Assembly (NCBI GenBank): GCA_964630905.1 | Contig: CAZVWR010000046.1 | Location: 1-25,956, forward strand | DNA: 25,956 nucleotides | Direction of reading: 5' to 3' | From: JAGOEX01 sp964630905 | GTDB lineage: Bacteria; UBP6; UBA1177 | The notes under the pieces: generated by a model | What the model was told of the DNA's origin: nothing | The model's input: only the letters and a program-made list of their open reading frames with translations | The model's database searches: none | Shown here: piece after piece, positions 1 to 7,831 of the stretch | How positions within the stretch are numbered: the first letter of the stretch is position 1 | Layout: each line of letters opens with the position of its first letter | Program-made: the position numbers and the translations under genes

Positions 1-1
1 C

Positions 2-331
2 CCTGCGAATGAAAAAAATGACGACCTGATAGAAGACATCATCACAGAAAGCAGGCAGGGAATAGAAATGGCATCGATCTACAATAACATCGTCAGCGAA
101 ATGATGAACGCATTCAGCTCCATTATCTCCAATAAACTCAGCAATATAATGAAACTTCTCACTCTTATCACGATCGTCCTCACCATACCCCTGCTCTTTT
201 CATCAATATACGGAATGAACATCCCCCTTCCCATCCAGAACTCTCCCTATGCATTCGAAATACTTATGGTGATATCTCTCATAATTTCAGCAATAATCAC
301 GCTGTTCTTCAAAAAGAAAGACTGGTTCTGA
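2..331 (+). CDS. corA: CorA-family Mg2+/divalent cation channel, C-terminal part
   Basis: The reading frame is open from the left edge, so the gene is truncated at its 5' end and only the last ~109 codons are present. The visible part has the end of the long cytoplasmic stalk helix, a first membrane helix (about 160-208), the signature Tyr-Gly-Met-Asn (YGMNIPLP, codons 209-232) and a second membrane helix followed by a basic tail (KKKDWF). The GMN signature at the outer end of TM1 is diagnostic of the CorA/Mrs2 family, which forms pentameric inner-membrane Mg2+ channels. The internal ATG at 68 lies inside the stalk helix and is not the start. No clear terminator follows. The family call is firm; the transported ion (Mg2+ versus Co2+/Ni2+/Zn2+) cannot be told from this fragment. 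Confidence 0.93.
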   Translation, partial: PANEKNDDLIEDIITESRQGIEMASIYNNIVSEMMNAFSSIISNKLSNIMKLLTLITIVLTIPLLFSSIYGMNIPLPIQNSPYAFEILMVISLIISAIITLFFKKKDWF

Positions 332-360
332 AAAATTAAGACAATGAATTTCCCTTAAAA

Positions 361-389
361 TTGACATTTGATACATATTTAAATATAAA
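361..389 (+). promoter_or_regulatory. Sigma-70-type promoter for the TPR/propeller pair
   Basis: TTGACA at 361-366 and TATAAA at 384-389 are separated by 17 nt, an 11 of 12 match to the housekeeping consensus at ideal spacing. Transcription would begin near 396, leaving a leader of about 36 nt before the ATG at 432. It lies in the only gap between the corA end and the next gene. Confidence 0.75.
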
Positions 390-431
390 CAGCGGTGCCT
401 GATTTTTGACTACTTTATTTTGGAGGAACAT

Positions 432-1193
432 ATGGCATATTCAAAGCTGAGAGGGGCAAGAAAACCCAAGAAAAAAGATGAAAACTCCGTTAATATCGCG
501 GAACATGACGCTTTTCAGGAACAGGGAATGAAGCTTATTGATAAATTGCTTGCACATCCCTATTTCATTCTGGGAACTGTCGGTGCGATAATAGGTCTGG
601 TCGTTTTGATCACTCTAATTTCTTCGTTCATTAAATCAAAAAATGACCGGCTCGCATTTGATTACGCTTCTGCAGTTGCAACTTTTGAAAGCGAATCGGG
701 CGAGTCAACTGAGTTTGATAACGATATACAGAAATATACCAAAGCGATTGGTCAATTTGAGAAAGTTATCTCTGAACAGAGCGGCTCTTTCAACGCAGCG
801 GCATCAATGGTATATGTCGGAAAGGCCCATCAGAGAATGAACAACTGTGAAAAAGCGGTCGAATACTTTAAAAAAGCCAGATCATGCGGAAAACTTGCCG
901 AAGAACTTCTTTTCGGAGTTTATGAAGGTGAAGCAATCTGTCTTTTCGATAAAAAAGAATTCGACAAAGCCGCTGATATCTGGAAAGAGTGGCTTAACAG
1001 AAAAACAGACCTCTATAAAGATCACGCTCTTTACTACATCGGCCTTTCCTATGAAAAAGCCGGAAAGAGTGAAGAAGCCATTTCATATTATAAAAGATTG
1101 AAAAGTGAACATTCAGAAAGTCTCCTTATCGCCAAAATAAATGATAAAGTTCCGGCAGAACCGGAAACCGCTCCCGGGCCGGCTGAAAATTAA
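432..1193 (+). CDS. YfgM-like membrane-anchored TPR protein
   Basis: The ATG at 432 is preceded by GGAGG at 422-426 with 5 nt spacing; a TTG at 420 overlaps that site and is rejected. The 253-residue product has a basic cytoplasmic N-terminus (RKPKKK near residue 10), one membrane helix at about 44-66 and then an exported domain. Three TPR-like helix pairs lie at about 122-152, 158-190 and 197-230, followed by a Pro/Glu-rich tail. This is the layout of E. coli YfgM, a single-pass protein that associates with the SecYEG translocon and periplasmic chaperones. The next gene is a BamB-like propeller, and yfgM-bamB is also the E. coli order, which supports the call. The stop TAA shares its last base with the next ATG (TAATG), so the pair is probably translationally coupled. 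TPR sequences diverge easily, so orthology is likely but not proven. Confidence 0.72.
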   Translation: MAYSKLRGARKPKKKDENSVNIAEHDAFQEQGMKLIDKLLAHPYFILGTVGAIIGLVVLITLISSFIKSKNDRLAFDYASAVATFESESGESTEFDNDIQKYTKAIGQFEKVISEQSGSFNAAASMVYVGKAHQRMNNCEKAVEYFKKARSCGKLAEELLFGVYEGEAICLFDKKEFDKAADIWKEWLNRKTDLYKDHALYYIGLSYEKAGKSEEAISYYKRLKSEHSESLLIAKINDKVPAEPETAPGPAEN

Positions 1194-2311
1194 TGTTCAA
1201 GACCCGCTTTGCCATACTCTTCTTCACGATCCTTCTTTTCTCAGCATTGAATGCTCAGGAGCTGATGATAGAATGGGCCGTTCCTTTGAAGAAGAACCTT
1301 GTTCAGATTAACAGGAGAGAACAGGGTGGAATCACAATATTTGGAAAAGATCTCCTTGTTTCGACAAGATCCGGCGATCTTCATCTTTTTTCCGATAAAG
1401 GTAATATTAAAAAAACTGTCACTTTTGATGGAGAATTCTTCCTTGCACCGGTTGTTGTAGATGACGGGAATGTTCTGGTCTCCGTTTCAAATTCCATTTT
1501 CATGCTGAATTCATCTCTGGAATTTGTATGGAGCGTTTCCGGCAAAGCTCCTGTGGCATCAAACCCTTTTGTTACACCGGAATATGTGATGGTGCAGTTC
1601 CACGACAACTCCATATATCTTCTTGATAGAAAAACAGGTGCAATAAAAACAGCTTACACCAGTTATTCAGACGAGGAGGTTTCTTACATGAGGCTTCCGG
1701 ATCCTCTCATGGTTGACGACAAGTATGTTTTCGGATTTTCAAGCGGAACCATCGTGTTTTTCATAATTAGAAAAACAGGTGCCAATGAAGAGATAGTCCC
1801 CTATTTCAGATTCAAGACATCAAAATCGACAAGATCTTTTGATAAAAAGGATTTCTTTGATCTTCTTTCAATTGTTCCTTTTAAAGATACTGTAATGTTT
1901 TCAGGCGGAGAGTACGGCGGATACATTCTTGAAGGAAAGATGGAGCGCCTTGAAAATATGCGAAATCTCAATTTGTTAATTGAAAAGAGCGGGATTTATA
2001 CAGGATTCGGCGAAGGTGGCATATTCTCATTTGATGAAAACGGCGGACTTATCTCAAAGGTTTTCAACTCAGTGAACTATGTGTCAAATCTCATAAATGC
2101 GGGAGATTACGGATTTGCAACTACAACAGGTGAAGGATCTATTATCTCATACAATGAAGGTTATGTCCATCTACTTTCAAAAGACTATTCCAAGGTATTG
2201 TTTTCAATAATGATACCGAACGGAGTATCGGCAAAAGCAGCCGTAAATGACAAAGCTGCTTATATTATTTCGGACATGGGTGTCGTTTACAAGCTCAAAG
2301 TAGTAAAATGA
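1193..2311 (+). CDS. BamB-like PQQ-type beta-propeller, exported
   Basis: The ATG overlaps the previous stop by one base. The 372-residue product has a clear signal peptide (basic MFKTR, hydrophobic core, likely cleavage after LNA at residue 21). The rest is a series of short beta repeats of the form 'hhV..D..VhhS...G.hhhhD...G.hhh', typical of PQQ-like/WD40-like propellers; examples are DLLVSTRSGDLHLFSDKG and YAFGFSSGTI-like blades through to the end. The opening after cleavage (ELMIEWAVPL) resembles the start of BamB, a periplasmic scaffold of the outer-membrane barrel assembly machine. Unlike E. coli BamB there is no lipobox cysteine, so this copy would be soluble in the periplasm unless held by partners. 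It could instead be another propeller unrelated to BAM; gene order favours BamB. Confidence 0.65.
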   Translation: MFKTRFAILFFTILLFSALNAQELMIEWAVPLKKNLVQINRREQGGITIFGKDLLVSTRSGDLHLFSDKGNIKKTVTFDGEFFLAPVVVDDGNVLVSVSNSIFMLNSSLEFVWSVSGKAPVASNPFVTPEYVMVQFHDNSIYLLDRKTGAIKTAYTSYSDEEVSYMRLPDPLMVDDKYVFGFSSGTIVFFIIRKTGANEEIVPYFRFKTSKSTRSFDKKDFFDLLSIVPFKDTVMFSGGEYGGYILEGKMERLENMRNLNLLIEKSGIYTGFGEGGIFSFDENGGLISKVFNSVNYVSNLINAGDYGFATTTGEGSIISYNEGYVHLLSKDYSKVLFSIMIPNGVSAKAAVNDKAAYIISDMGVVYKLKVVK

Positions 2312-2395
2312 TAGAATTTTTACTTGCAATATGAAAAAAAATGATTAAATATTTCCAGTCAGGTCGAAAAGATCTTTTTTAACTAGGAGGATTAG

Positions 2396-2668
2396 ATGAA
2401 CAAATCAACTTTAATTAATGTTCTTGCGGAAAAGAGTGACCTTTCCAAAAGAAACGCTGAACAGTTTGTAAATCTTATGATCGATGCTATGATCAGTGCA
2501 ATGGCTCAGGAAGACCGCATTGAAATAAGAGGTTTCGGCAGCTTTGTTATCCGTCATTACGGCTCATACGAAGGAAGAAACCCGAAAACCGGACAGACAA
2601 TAAAAATAACCGACAAAAGACTTCCTTTTTTCAAAGCAGGAAAGGATCTTCTTTCAAGGATCAACTGA
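2396..2668 (+). CDS. HU/IHF-family DNA-bending protein
   Basis: A 90-residue protein with the complete HU/IHF fold. It has the dimerising helical N-terminus (NKSTLINVLAEKSDLSKRNA), the signature RIEIRGFGSFVIRHY (about residues 42-56), the DNA-intercalating arm with RNPKTG at about 62-67 (Pro at the tip), and a C-terminal helix. The wording of the core (IEIRGFGSF, GRNPKTG, F.AGK.L) is closer to the IHF-beta subclass than to classical HU. Family members bend and compact DNA as dimers and assist recombination, replication initiation and sigma-54 promoters. A strong GGAGG lies upstream of the ATG and a terminator follows at 2694-2718. No second subunit is in the window, so homodimer versus heterodimer is unknown. 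Confidence 0.93.
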   Translation: MNKSTLINVLAEKSDLSKRNAEQFVNLMIDAMISAMAQEDRIEIRGFGSFVIRHYGSYEGRNPKTGQTIKITDKRLPFFKAGKDLLSRIN

Positions 2669-2693
2669 TCCTTTAAATATCGGTATTATTCAG

Positions 2694-2718
2694 CCACGCA
2701 TTTGTGCGTGGTTTTTTT
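2694..2718 (+). terminator. Rho-independent terminator after the IHF/HU gene
   Basis: A perfect 7-bp stem (CCACGCA at 2694-2700 pairing with TGCGTGG at 2705-2711) around a TTTG loop is followed by seven T residues at 2712-2718. It lies 25 nt after the IHF/HU stop codon and separates it from the helicase gene. Confidence 0.88.
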
Positions 2719-2745
2719 GTAACAGTTCTCCCTTTAAATTATAAA

Positions 2746-5238
2746 ATGTCTTTTGAAGCCGCCTCCTATTTTACTCTGAATGCTATCCAGCTTGCAAAAC
2801 ACTTTATTTTGCAAAATGACGGCAACGAAATCGTTCTTGTCGGAAAAGTCAATGAATCCGGGCAGGTATACGAACTTAGAAGAGCGGCAATGGGGAACAG
2901 CTCTTCTGTAGCGGCCGTCATAAACGCCGCATCTCCAGGTGAAGTTCTCATTCACAATCATCCAAACAGTGATGTAAGACCAAGCCCTGCAGATATAGAA
3001 GTTGCTGCAAGAGCCGCAGAAAAAGGGATCGGTTCATATATCATTGACAATTCGGTTACACTGATATTTCCTGTCGTTGAAAGAATGCTTCCGGAAAACG
3101 AAGATGTCGAGCCTGTAGATCCGGATGATGTGATAAAAATACTCGGAGAGAACGGATCATTAAAAGAAGCTTTCCCTGATTTTGAATTCAGAAAACCCCA
3201 GATACACATGGCACTTGAAGTCACCGAATCGGTAAATTCATCTCTTATTCTTTCTTCCGAAGCAGGAACAGGTACCGGAAAAAGTTTTGCATATCTTGTC
3301 CCTGCACTTTTGTATGCATCTAAGAACAAAGGGAAAAAAGTTGTCATAAGCACATCAACCATTGCTCTTGAAGAACAGCTTTTTGACAAGGATATCCCTT
3401 TTTTAATTGAAAAACTTGGGTTCAATGAAATAAATACTGCTGTTTTAAAAGGACGGTCAAATTATCTATGTAAAAGAAAATATTCAATTTTCAGGATGGA
3501 AAACCTTCAGACACAGATCGTTCCGTCACATCAGAGCCGTGTTGAACTTATCCACGAGATCGACACATGGATGAATCAGCTTAATGACGGGACGAGGACG
3601 ACCATGAACAGTGTCGTTGCACACGATATCTGGTCTGACATCTGTGCCGACGAGTTCGCATGTGAAAAAAGCAGATGCAGATATTTCAACACCTGTTATT
3701 TTTTTAAAGCGAGGAGACGGGCCAATTTTGCATCATTGATACTTATAAATCACCATCTTCTGATGGCGGATATTTCGATGAAGATGTCAGAAGATGAGCC
3801 TGTCGGAATACTGCCGAAATATGATATTCTGGTCATTGACGAAGCTCACAACATTTTTAAAAGTGCAATAAGTTTTCTTGGTGAAAGTGTATCGACCCAG
3901 AGTGTAATAAAACAGCTCAACCGCCTTTTCAATCCGAAAAGATCATCGGGACTTCTGACAAAGATCCTTGATAATTATGCAGACAGTGAAATTGCCCAGC
4001 CTGTTGAAAAAGCTGTAAATATCCTTTCATCTTTTATTCCTCTTTTCGCTCACTCCATTACCGCTGAACTTATAAATGCAGCAGGGAAGGACAGCGAAGG
4101 GACATATGAACTGGATGACGCAGGAACAAGGGAACAGATGAACCTTGTTATTGAAAAAGCCGTCAGACCGATAACTGAAATAACCGGGATACTCTCTCCT
4201 GTTATAAAAAGACTGAAAGAGCTCAACGAAAATTCTTTAATGAAAACAATAAATAATGAGATCATAAACTCTCTTTTGACAGATGTCGGAGGAGTAATTG
4301 CAAAACTTGGCGGATATGCGGATTTTTACGATGGATTCTGTTTGAGCAAGGATGTCTCTTCAAATGTTTTCTGGGGAGAAAAAGATAAAAATTCAACACT
4401 TACACTGACAATTACACCGCTAAACATTCAGAAAATACTTGCAGAGAGAATATACGATGTCACACCATGCGTCATACTTACATCAGCCACTTTGAGCACT
4501 GCAAAGGGTGACGCCGGTTTTTCATTTTTCAACAGAGAAAGCGGTCTTGAACTTTCAAAAAGGGAAAAAAGATATGTGAACCTTGAAAGCTGTTTTGATT
4601 ACAGTTCACAGATAAGATCTTTCGTTGTTACAGACATGCCTTCTCCAGTAGATAAGGACCTTTTTGATCCGGAAAGCATCCGGGCTGTAAAAAGTATAAT
4701 TTCGGCATCGAACGGAGGGGCGCTGGTCCTCTTTACATCCATCGGACATCGTGAAATGGCGGCAAAAGAGATGAAAGATCTTGATTTTGATGTGATATGT
4801 CAGGGTAAGTTTGCAACCTCCGCCGTAGTAAAGAAATTCAGGGAAGATACCAACGCCGCTCTTCTTGCGACAGATACTTTCTGGGAAGGGATAGACATGA
4901 AGGGAGAAACATTGAGAAACCTTGTAATTGTCCGTCTTCCTTTCAGATTTCCAAGTCATCCCTTTGTCAAAAGATATGTTTTGAAACTTGAGGAACAGAC
5001 GGGTCAGAGCGGATTTAAGATCTATACCCTGCCTAATGCCATACTCAAATTCAAACAGGGTTTCGGCAGACTTATCAGAACGAAAAATGACATCGGCACA
5101 GTCACCGTGCTTGACAGAAGAATATTTGAACAGAGATACGGCAGAGAATTCATTCAGGCCGCCCCCGATGGTGTTGAATTCATCCCTCTTTCATACCTTA
5201 AAACAGCAGAAAGGATAAAAGAATTCTTTAAAAAATGA
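2746..5238 (+). CDS. JAMM (RadC/JAB-like) domain fused to DinG/XPD-family Fe-S helicase
   Basis: An 830-residue two-part protein. Residues ~1-115 form a JAMM/MPN domain with the metal motif His70-x-His72-x7-Ser80-x2-Asp83 (HNHPNSDVRPSPAD) and an upstream Glu28, as in RadC/JAB proteins. The rest is an SF2 helicase of the DinG/XPD type: a Q-like motif (RKPQIHM), Walker A AGTGTGKS at ~173-180, DEAH at 365-368, an SAT motif, and motif VI QGFGRLIR near the end. Cysteines at about 242, 306, 311 and 317 fit the four-Cys Fe-S cluster between motifs I and II (one extra at 300). Such helicases unwind DNA 5' to 3', often at R-loops or damage. The role of the JAMM part is unknown (peptidase or structural). 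I chose the ATG at 2746 because the in-frame GTG at 2704 lies inside the preceding terminator; no good ribosome site is visible for either. Confidence 0.9.
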   Translation: MSFEAASYFTLNAIQLAKHFILQNDGNEIVLVGKVNESGQVYELRRAAMGNSSSVAAVINAASPGEVLIHNHPNSDVRPSPADIEVAARAAEKGIGSYIIDNSVTLIFPVVERMLPENEDVEPVDPDDVIKILGENGSLKEAFPDFEFRKPQIHMALEVTESVNSSLILSSEAGTGTGKSFAYLVPALLYASKNKGKKVVISTSTIALEEQLFDKDIPFLIEKLGFNEINTAVLKGRSNYLCKRKYSIFRMENLQTQIVPSHQSRVELIHEIDTWMNQLNDGTRTTMNSVVAHDIWSDICADEFACEKSRCRYFNTCYFFKARRRANFASLILINHHLLMADISMKMSEDEPVGILPKYDILVIDEAHNIFKSAISFLGESVSTQSVIKQLNRLFNPKRSSGLLTKILDNYADSEIAQPVEKAVNILSSFIPLFAHSITAELINAAGKDSEGTYELDDAGTREQMNLVIEKAVRPITEITGILSPVIKRLKELNENSLMKTINNEIINSLLTDVGGVIAKLGGYADFYDGFCLSKDVSSNVFWGEKDKNSTLTLTITPLNIQKILAERIYDVTPCVILTSATLSTAKGDAGFSFFNRESGLELSKREKRYVNLESCFDYSSQIRSFVVTDMPSPVDKDLFDPESIRAVKSIISASNGGALVLFTSIGHREMAAKEMKDLDFDVICQGKFATSAVVKKFREDTNAALLATDTFWEGIDMKGETLRNLVIVRLPFRFPSHPFVKRYVLKLEEQTGQSGFKIYTLPNAILKFKQGFGRLIRTKNDIGTVTVLDRRIFEQRYGREFIQAAPDGVEFIPLSYLKTAERIKEFFKK

Positions 5239-5292
5239 ACTCCAGGCTCAAGTTATTGTATTTGTTTACAAAAAAAGAATGGAGTTTTTTTT
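5238..5292 (+). terminator. Possible terminator after the helicase gene
   Basis: AACTCCA at 5238-5244 can pair with TGGAGTT at 5280-5286, directly followed by a run of T to 5292. The 35-nt loop is long for an intrinsic terminator, though it contains a small TGTA/TACA inner hairpin. Its place right at the stop codon of the helicase and before the next promoter fits a terminator. Confidence 0.45.
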
Positions 5293-5330
5293 GCTTATAT
5301 TATTTTGTTGTTATGTAAATTCCTCTTTAT

Positions 5331-5358
5331 TTGACAAAGAGGGGTGCGGAAATATAAT
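5331..5358 (+). promoter_or_regulatory. Consensus sigma-70 promoter of the twelve-gene run
   Basis: TTGACA (5331-5336) and TATAAT (5353-5358) are both perfect, with a 16-nt spacer. Transcription should start near 5365, about 27 nt before the ATG at 5392, leaving room for the AGAAGGGA ribosome site. It is the only strong promoter I could see ahead of the long gene run to 17406. Confidence 0.82.
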
Positions 5359-5391
5359 TCCTCGTTGACTTTTCAACTTTAGAAGGGATTC

Positions 5392-6318
5392 ATGCCGGGC
5401 ATTGGTCTTATTTCAAATCCATATTCAAGAAAAAACAGAAAAAATCCCTCACGACTTCAGAAACTTATAAACGCGGCACCTGACAAAAACCTTGTTAAGC
5501 TCCCTGTTTCATACGATGAAATGGATTCCGCTATAAACCATTTCAGGGAAAATGAAATTGATATTCTTGCAATAAACGGCGGAGACGGGACTGTCCATGT
5601 CGCTTTGTGTTCACTCATGAAAATATACAAAGGAAAAAACCTTCCTAAACTTGCAATCCTCAAAGGCGGCACAATGAACCAGACAGCCACAAACCTCCGG
5701 ATAAAGGGAAACACCGTTTCGATCTTTAAAAGAGTTCTGGCAGGCTATACCCAGGACCGTCCTTTGAAAACAAAAAAGATCTCTCTGCTCAGGGCAAATG
5801 ACAGATACGGTTTCATTTTCGGTAACGGGGCGGTCTGTGCTTTCATGGATGTTTATCACAGAAGTGGTGACCCGTCACCTCTTGTTGCCGGCAAAGCAAT
5901 CCTTTCAACAGTCGGATCGATACTTGTAAGAGGCAAGATCTACAAGGAAATATTCACTCCTGTAAAACAGAAAGTTACAGTTGACAATTTCTGTTTCGGG
6001 CAGACACCTTACCTTGCAACTCTTATAACAACAATTCCCGAACTGGGACTTGGATTCGAAGTGATGCACAGGTCAAAGGTAGATCACACCAAGGCACACA
6101 TGATAGCTTTTCACGAAAAAGCCAAGATAATCATGCAGTTCCACAGGGCGTGGATGGGGCTGTCCCTTCCTCCGGACATTGCTGATGATACGATCGGAAA
6201 AAGATTCGTGATTGACTGTGAAAAACCTTTCAAATACACTCTTGACGGGGATTTTTATTCCTGTTCAGGCAGACTTACAATAGAAACCGGTCCTGTTATG
6301 GACATTATTGTGGAGTGA
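5392..6318 (+). CDS. Diacylglycerol/sphingosine-kinase-like lipid kinase (DAGK_cat family)
   Basis: A 308-residue soluble protein of the YegS/DgkB/sphingosine-kinase family. The N-terminal nucleotide-binding domain has the family start (GLISNPYSRK), the glycine-rich GGDGT at 63-67 that holds the ATP phosphates, and a second loop KGGTMNQTA at 91-99 equivalent to the usual 'PxGTaNdfA'. The C-terminal half is the beta-sandwich lipid-binding domain ending with the 'YTLDGDFY' stretch typical of the family. Members phosphorylate diacylglycerol or related lipids using ATP. The substrate cannot be read from sequence. AGAAGGGA lies just before the ATG. The PP2C phosphatase gene starts 3 nt after its stop, so the two are made together. 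Confidence 0.85.
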   Translation: MPGIGLISNPYSRKNRKNPSRLQKLINAAPDKNLVKLPVSYDEMDSAINHFRENEIDILAINGGDGTVHVALCSLMKIYKGKNLPKLAILKGGTMNQTATNLRIKGNTVSIFKRVLAGYTQDRPLKTKKISLLRANDRYGFIFGNGAVCAFMDVYHRSGDPSPLVAGKAILSTVGSILVRGKIYKEIFTPVKQKVTVDNFCFGQTPYLATLITTIPELGLGFEVMHRSKVDHTKAHMIAFHEKAKIIMQFHRAWMGLSLPPDIADDTIGKRFVIDCEKPFKYTLDGDFYSCSGRLTIETGPVMDIIVE

Positions 6319-6321
6319 CAG

Positions 6322-7089
6322 ATGAAGTACAGAGGATTTGGCAAAACCCATCCGGGAATGAAAAGAGAACTTAATGAAGACAACTATGCAATTCTTGACA
6401 AAGAAGGTGTTTTTGTCGTTGCCGACGGAATGGGGGGACATAATGCCGGAGAAGTAGCTTCCCAGATAGCCATAGAAACGGTTTCAGAGTTTTTTAAAGC
6501 ATCTTCACAGGATGAGGATATGACATGGCCATACAAGCTTGACCCTTCACTTTCGCTTGATGCCAACAAACTTATGGTGGGAATAAAATTTGCCAACAGG
6601 AAGATCTTTAAAAGTTCATCATCCAACACATCTTATGCAGGAATGGGAACAACTATCGTTTCAATACTTGCCAGCAACGAAAACGGTGAAATTTACATCG
6701 CCCATGTGGGTGACAGCAGATGCTATTGTCATTACAACCGCGTACTTTCACAGGTTACAGAAGACCATTCACTTCTGAACGAGTATATAAAAGCGGGACA
6801 GATCACAAAAGAACAGGCGAAAAACTTCCCTCACAAAAATGTCATCATGAGAGCACTCGGAATGAAAGATAATGTTCTTGTAGACATTATGAAAAGAGAT
6901 GCTAAACAGGGTGAGACATACATCATCTGTTCGGACGGACTTTCAGATATGGTGCCCGATAAAGATATCGAAGAGATCATGAACCGCGGACTTTCACTCG
7001 AGGAAACAGCAGGCATACTTATTGATCAGGCAAACGCCAATGGCGGCAAAGATAACATTACTTTGATACTTGTTAGAGTTGAAGAATAA
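6322..7089 (+). CDS. PP2C-family Ser/Thr protein phosphatase
   Basis: A 255-residue protein of the stand-alone bacterial PP2C class (PrpC/Stp type). All metal-site motifs are present: E19-D20-N21, DGMGGH at 35-40, GMGTT at 107-111, HVGDSR at 128-133, TEDHS at 146-150, SDGLSD at 204-209 (Asp205) and GGKDN at 241-245 (Asp244). These bind two or three Mn2+/Mg2+ ions that activate water to remove phosphate from Ser/Thr. There is no membrane segment, so it is cytoplasmic. The ATG lies 3 nt after the lipid-kinase stop, with GTGGAG at the end of that gene serving as ribosome site. PP2C genes usually sit beside a Ser/Thr kinase; none is in this window, so its partner kinase must be elsewhere. Confidence 0.95.
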   Translation: MKYRGFGKTHPGMKRELNEDNYAILDKEGVFVVADGMGGHNAGEVASQIAIETVSEFFKASSQDEDMTWPYKLDPSLSLDANKLMVGIKFANRKIFKSSSSNTSYAGMGTTIVSILASNENGEIYIAHVGDSRCYCHYNRVLSQVTEDHSLLNEYIKAGQITKEQAKNFPHKNVIMRALGMKDNVLVDIMKRDAKQGETYIICSDGLSDMVPDKDIEEIMNRGLSLEETAGILIDQANANGGKDNITLILVRVEE

Positions 7090-7109
7090 ACTTTTTTTTG
7101 GAGAAAGAA

Positions 7110-7826
7110 ATGAAAAAAATTAATGTGTTGACAACTTTTGCGGTTGTTGTTTCGATGTTGTTCCTGTTTGTATCCTGCGGTGAGCTTGAAAAAAATGAAA
7201 CCGATAATGAACTGACTGATGAAGCTGAAATCACTGATGAGACAGTTGTTGATGAAGAGGAAACCGTTGACGAAGCACCCGCAGAACTTCTATATCCGGA
7301 AGAAGTCTCAGCAACCTGTAAAAAAGAAGGCGATGTTGCAAGAAATCTAATTTTCCTTGATGATACGAATGAGGAGAGAACCCTTGCTGAATGGTATAAA
7401 CCCAACAATGAATCTTCAAAACTCATCTGGATCATAATCAGCACTTATGACTGCCCTTACTGCAATGTTGAAAAAAAAGATATTCCCAAGCTGAACGGCA
7501 AATATGAAAAAGAAGGAATGAAGACCATTCTTATCATGAACGGACTGCTTGCGGGTCCCCAGCCGACACTTGAACCTGATAAAATTGCAAAACTCAAAGA
7601 TACAATGATGCTTATGGAAGGTTCTGCCGCCGATCATACTTACGGATATTTTTCAACTTCACAGCAAGCTGAATTCAGAAAATTTATAAATCAGGGGTAT
7701 CCTGTTAATATCTTCATCGATGCAAACACCATGAAAATCCTGAAACATTTTGAAGGATGGGCTGAAGAACAGGAATTTTTTGACGAAACTGACAAGTTCA
7801 TCGAATCAGTTCTGGAAATTCTCTGA
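7110..7826 (+). CDS. Thioredoxin-fold lipoprotein with CPYC motif and acidic linker
   Basis: The ATG at 7110 has GGAG at 7100-7103; an earlier TTG at 7098 overlaps that site. The 238-residue product starts with a lipoprotein signal (lipobox FVSC, lipidated Cys23), then a ~30-residue Asp/Glu/Thr-rich tether (about 28-58). The remaining domain has a CPYC pair at Cys115-Cys118 after a hydrophobic strand (LIWIIISTYD), the usual thioredoxin active-site position, and a later strand YPVNIFIDANTMKIL in which Pro fits the cis-Pro site. This suggests an exported thiol oxidoreductase held on a lipid anchor. CPYC is the motif of glutaredoxins, but the fold here reads as redoxin/AhpC-TSA or thioredoxin-like. 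One extra Cys70 lies between tether and domain. The redox direction is unknown. Confidence 0.82.
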   Translation: MKKINVLTTFAVVVSMLFLFVSCGELEKNETDNELTDEAEITDETVVDEEETVDEAPAELLYPEEVSATCKKEGDVARNLIFLDDTNEERTLAEWYKPNNESSKLIWIIISTYDCPYCNVEKKDIPKLNGKYEKEGMKTILIMNGLLAGPQPTLEPDKIAKLKDTMMLMEGSAADHTYGYFSTSQQAEFRKFINQGYPVNIFIDANTMKILKHFEGWAEEQEFFDETDKFIESVLEIL

Positions 7827-7831
7827 TCACG

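Noticed and set aside
2364..2377. Palindrome AAAAGATCTTTT before the IHF/HU gene as terminator or operator
   Set aside because: Short, A/T-rich, with no loop; it can occur by chance in such a region and no second copy was seen.
2704..2745. In-frame GTG at 2704 as start of the JAMM-DinG gene
   Set aside because: It lies inside the stem and T-run of the terminator at 2694-2718 and has no ribosome site; the JAMM domain is complete from the ATG at 2746.
2717..2745. TTGTAA-17-TATAAA as promoter for the helicase gene
   Set aside because: Spacing is ideal, but the transcript would begin near 2752, after the chosen ATG; the -35 is only four of six. Kept as unproven, not listed as a feature.
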